A DNA stretch of 64,000 nucleotides from Asticcacaulis sp. AC402. Its GTDB lineage: Bacteria > Pseudomonadota > Alphaproteobacteria > Caulobacterales > Caulobacteraceae. Numbering within the stretch: position 1 is the first letter of the stretch; the number at the start of each line of letters is the position of its first letter. The notes under the pieces were generated by a model. It was not told the origin of the DNA, did no database searches, and worked only from the letters and a program-made list of their open reading frames with translations. Both the position numbers and the translations under genes were made by a program. Below, one piece after another: positions 63,049-64,000 of the stretch. The DNA lies in NCBI RefSeq assembly GCF_000495835.1, contig NZ_AWGC01000012.1:186001-250000 (forward strand), read 5' to 3'.

Positions 63049-63674
63049 AGAAGAGCGCCATCCAGCCGCAAGGACAGACAGTCATTCAAGTAACCGGGGT
63101 ACCAAAGGAAGCGATCGTCATTGGGGCTTCCGCCGGCGGGGTCGAGGCCCTTTCGGCCATACTGCCGCATCTGCCCGCGGACTACCCCATTCCGGTCATG
63201 GTGGTCATACACCTGCCACCCGACCGCAAGAGCCTGATGGCTGAGCTGTTCGATGCCAAATGCGCCGTCGCGGTGCGCGAGGCTGACGACAAGGTGCCGA
63301 TCGAACGCAGCACCGTCTATTTCGCACCGGCCGACTATCATCTTCTGGTCGAAACCGACCGGCGTCTCAGCCTGTCCAGCGAGGAGCCCGTGCTGTTTTC
63401 ACGCCCGGCCATCGACATACTGTTCGAAACTGCAGCCGACGCCTTTGGCCCGGCGGTTACCGGCATCGTCCTCAGCGGCGCCAACAAAGACGGCGCCGCT
63501 GGCCTGAAAGCGATTTACGACCGCGGTGACCAGGTCGTTGTTCAAACGCCTGACCAGGCTCGCGCCCCGGACATGCCCCTTGCCGCGTTGGCCGCCGTAC
63601 CCCAGGCCCGCACCCTGCCGCTGGAAGCCATCGCCGATCATCTGCTGACCCTTCACCGAGCGGAGGCACCATGA
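63045..63674 (+). CDS. CheB-type protein-glutamate methylesterase without receiver domain
   Basis: The 209-residue protein starts MKKSAIQPQGQTVIQV and is only the catalytic part of CheB: VIGASAGGVEALSAILPHLP with the nucleophile Ser near 26, MVVIHLPPDRKSLMAELF with the His near 53, and VLSGANKDGAAGLKAI with the Asp near 145. It removes methyl esters added by CheR. The lack of its own receiver means control must come from a partner. The ATG overlaps the CheR stop; a longer upstream frame is antisense-free but lies within CheR. The next gene starts in its stop codon. Confidence 0.88.
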   Translation: MKKSAIQPQGQTVIQVTGVPKEAIVIGASAGGVEALSAILPHLPADYPIPVMVVIHLPPDRKSLMAELFDAKCAVAVREADDKVPIERSTVYFAPADYHLLVETDRRLSLSSEEPVLFSRPAIDILFETAADAFGPAVTGIVLSGANKDGAAGLKAIYDRGDQVVVQTPDQARAPDMPLAALAAVPQARTLPLEAIADHLLTLHRAEAP

Positions 63675-64000
63675 CCGCCATGCTCAGCCACCTGACTTCG
63701 GCCATGCCGGTGACCATTCTCCTGGTCGACGACCGGCCCGAGAACCTGCTGTCGCTCGAGGCCCTGCTGCGCCGCGACGGCCTCGTTCTCCTGAAGGCCA
63801 GTTCCGGCAACGAAGCCCTGGAACTTTTGCTGAAGCATGACATCGCCTTAGCATTGCTCGACGTCATGATGCCCGACATGGACGGTTTTGACCTGGCCGA
63901 ACTGATGCGCGGCAACGAGCGCACCCGTCGAGTGCCAATCATGTTCCTGACGGCAGGATCAAGCGACCGTCAGCGCCGTTTCCGCGGCTACGAGGCCGGC
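63671..64000 (+). CDS. receiver-domain protein, runs off right edge
   Basis: Starting at MTAMLSHLTSAMPVTILLVD after CGGAGG, 110 residues are visible. They form a receiver: VTILLVDDRPENLL acidic pocket, phospho-acceptor Asp in LALLDVMMPDMDGF near 70, Thr in MFLTAGSSDRQR. The ATG overlaps the CheB stop (ATGA). In similar gene sets this receiver is followed by a histidine kinase in the same chain; the missing part would show that. It completes a coupled set kinase-CheR-CheB-receiver. Confidence 0.85.
   Translation, partial: MTAMLSHLTSAMPVTILLVDDRPENLLSLEALLRRDGLVLLKASSGNEALELLLKHDIALALLDVMMPDMDGFDLAELMRGNERTRRVPIMFLTAGSSDRQRRFRGYEAG

Overview
The window looks like chromosome from a high-GC alphaproteobacterium of the Caulobacterales; an Asticcacaulis-like relative is my best guess. 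The basis is indirect: an ECF sigma factor paired with an NrsF-type membrane anti-sigma factor, a CtrA-type box (TTAA-N7-TTAACC) in front of ftsW, a plant-polysaccharide lifestyle, and Caulobacter-like protein families. No rRNA, tRNA, CRISPR array or transposase gene was found.

Layout. 1-5.5 kb: ROK regulator, sigma/anti-sigma pair, ruvCAB. 5.7-13.7 kb: TPR membrane protein, a response regulator cut by a repeat, Lrp/AsnC regulator, S41 peptidase, nucleotidyltransferase, PadR-DUF1700-DUF2807 unit. 13.7-21.6 kb: a DUF1961 gene boxed in by repeats, then the L-rhamnose genes rhaI, rhaD, an FGGY kinase and a DeoR regulator. 21.6-34 kb: a second repeat-split gene, a type I secretion ABC/adaptor pair, a cyclophilin, a shortened chemoreceptor-like protein, a GGDEF-EAL protein, DUF805, acyl-CoA ligase and an AI-2E family permease. 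34-41.6 kb: the middle of the dcw cluster (murF, mraY, murD, ftsW, an ABM-domain gene, murG), cut off from its usual neighbours on both sides. 41.7-54 kb: a rhamnogalacturonan/L-rhamnose locus (rhaM, CE12 esterase, GH43-GH35 fusion, GH105, GPH symporter, GH28, rhaT, amidohydrolase). 54-57.4 kb: tyrosine breakdown (hmgA, fahA, HD-like protein). 57.6-64 kb: BASS-family transporter, then a translationally coupled signalling set: CHASE3 hybrid kinase, CheR, CheB, and a response regulator that runs off the end.

How it fits together. Secreted enzymes (CE12, GH43-GH35) would deacetylate and trim pectic rhamnogalacturonan. The GPH symporter and RhaT import oligomers and rhamnose, GH105 and GH28 (no signal peptides seen) finish oligomers inside, RhaM supplies the right anomer, and RhaI, the kinase and RhaD convert rhamnose to dihydroxyacetone phosphate and lactate.

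The most unusual content is the repeats. Family F1 (about 102 or 118 bp, two hairpins, ends AGAGCG/CGCTCT) has 11 copies in 64 kb. Two of them sit inside genes, and removing exactly 102 bp rejoins each reading frame. F1 also interrupts family F2 (about 162 bp, 3 full copies, two halves and a remnant) at a CTAG. A third family, F3, carries CTCTCCCCG hairpins, and a separate long inverted repeat, F4, lies beside rhaM. F1 and F2 ends often overlap stop codons of flanking genes. These appear to be non-autonomous mobile palindromic elements; the enzyme that moves them is not in the window.
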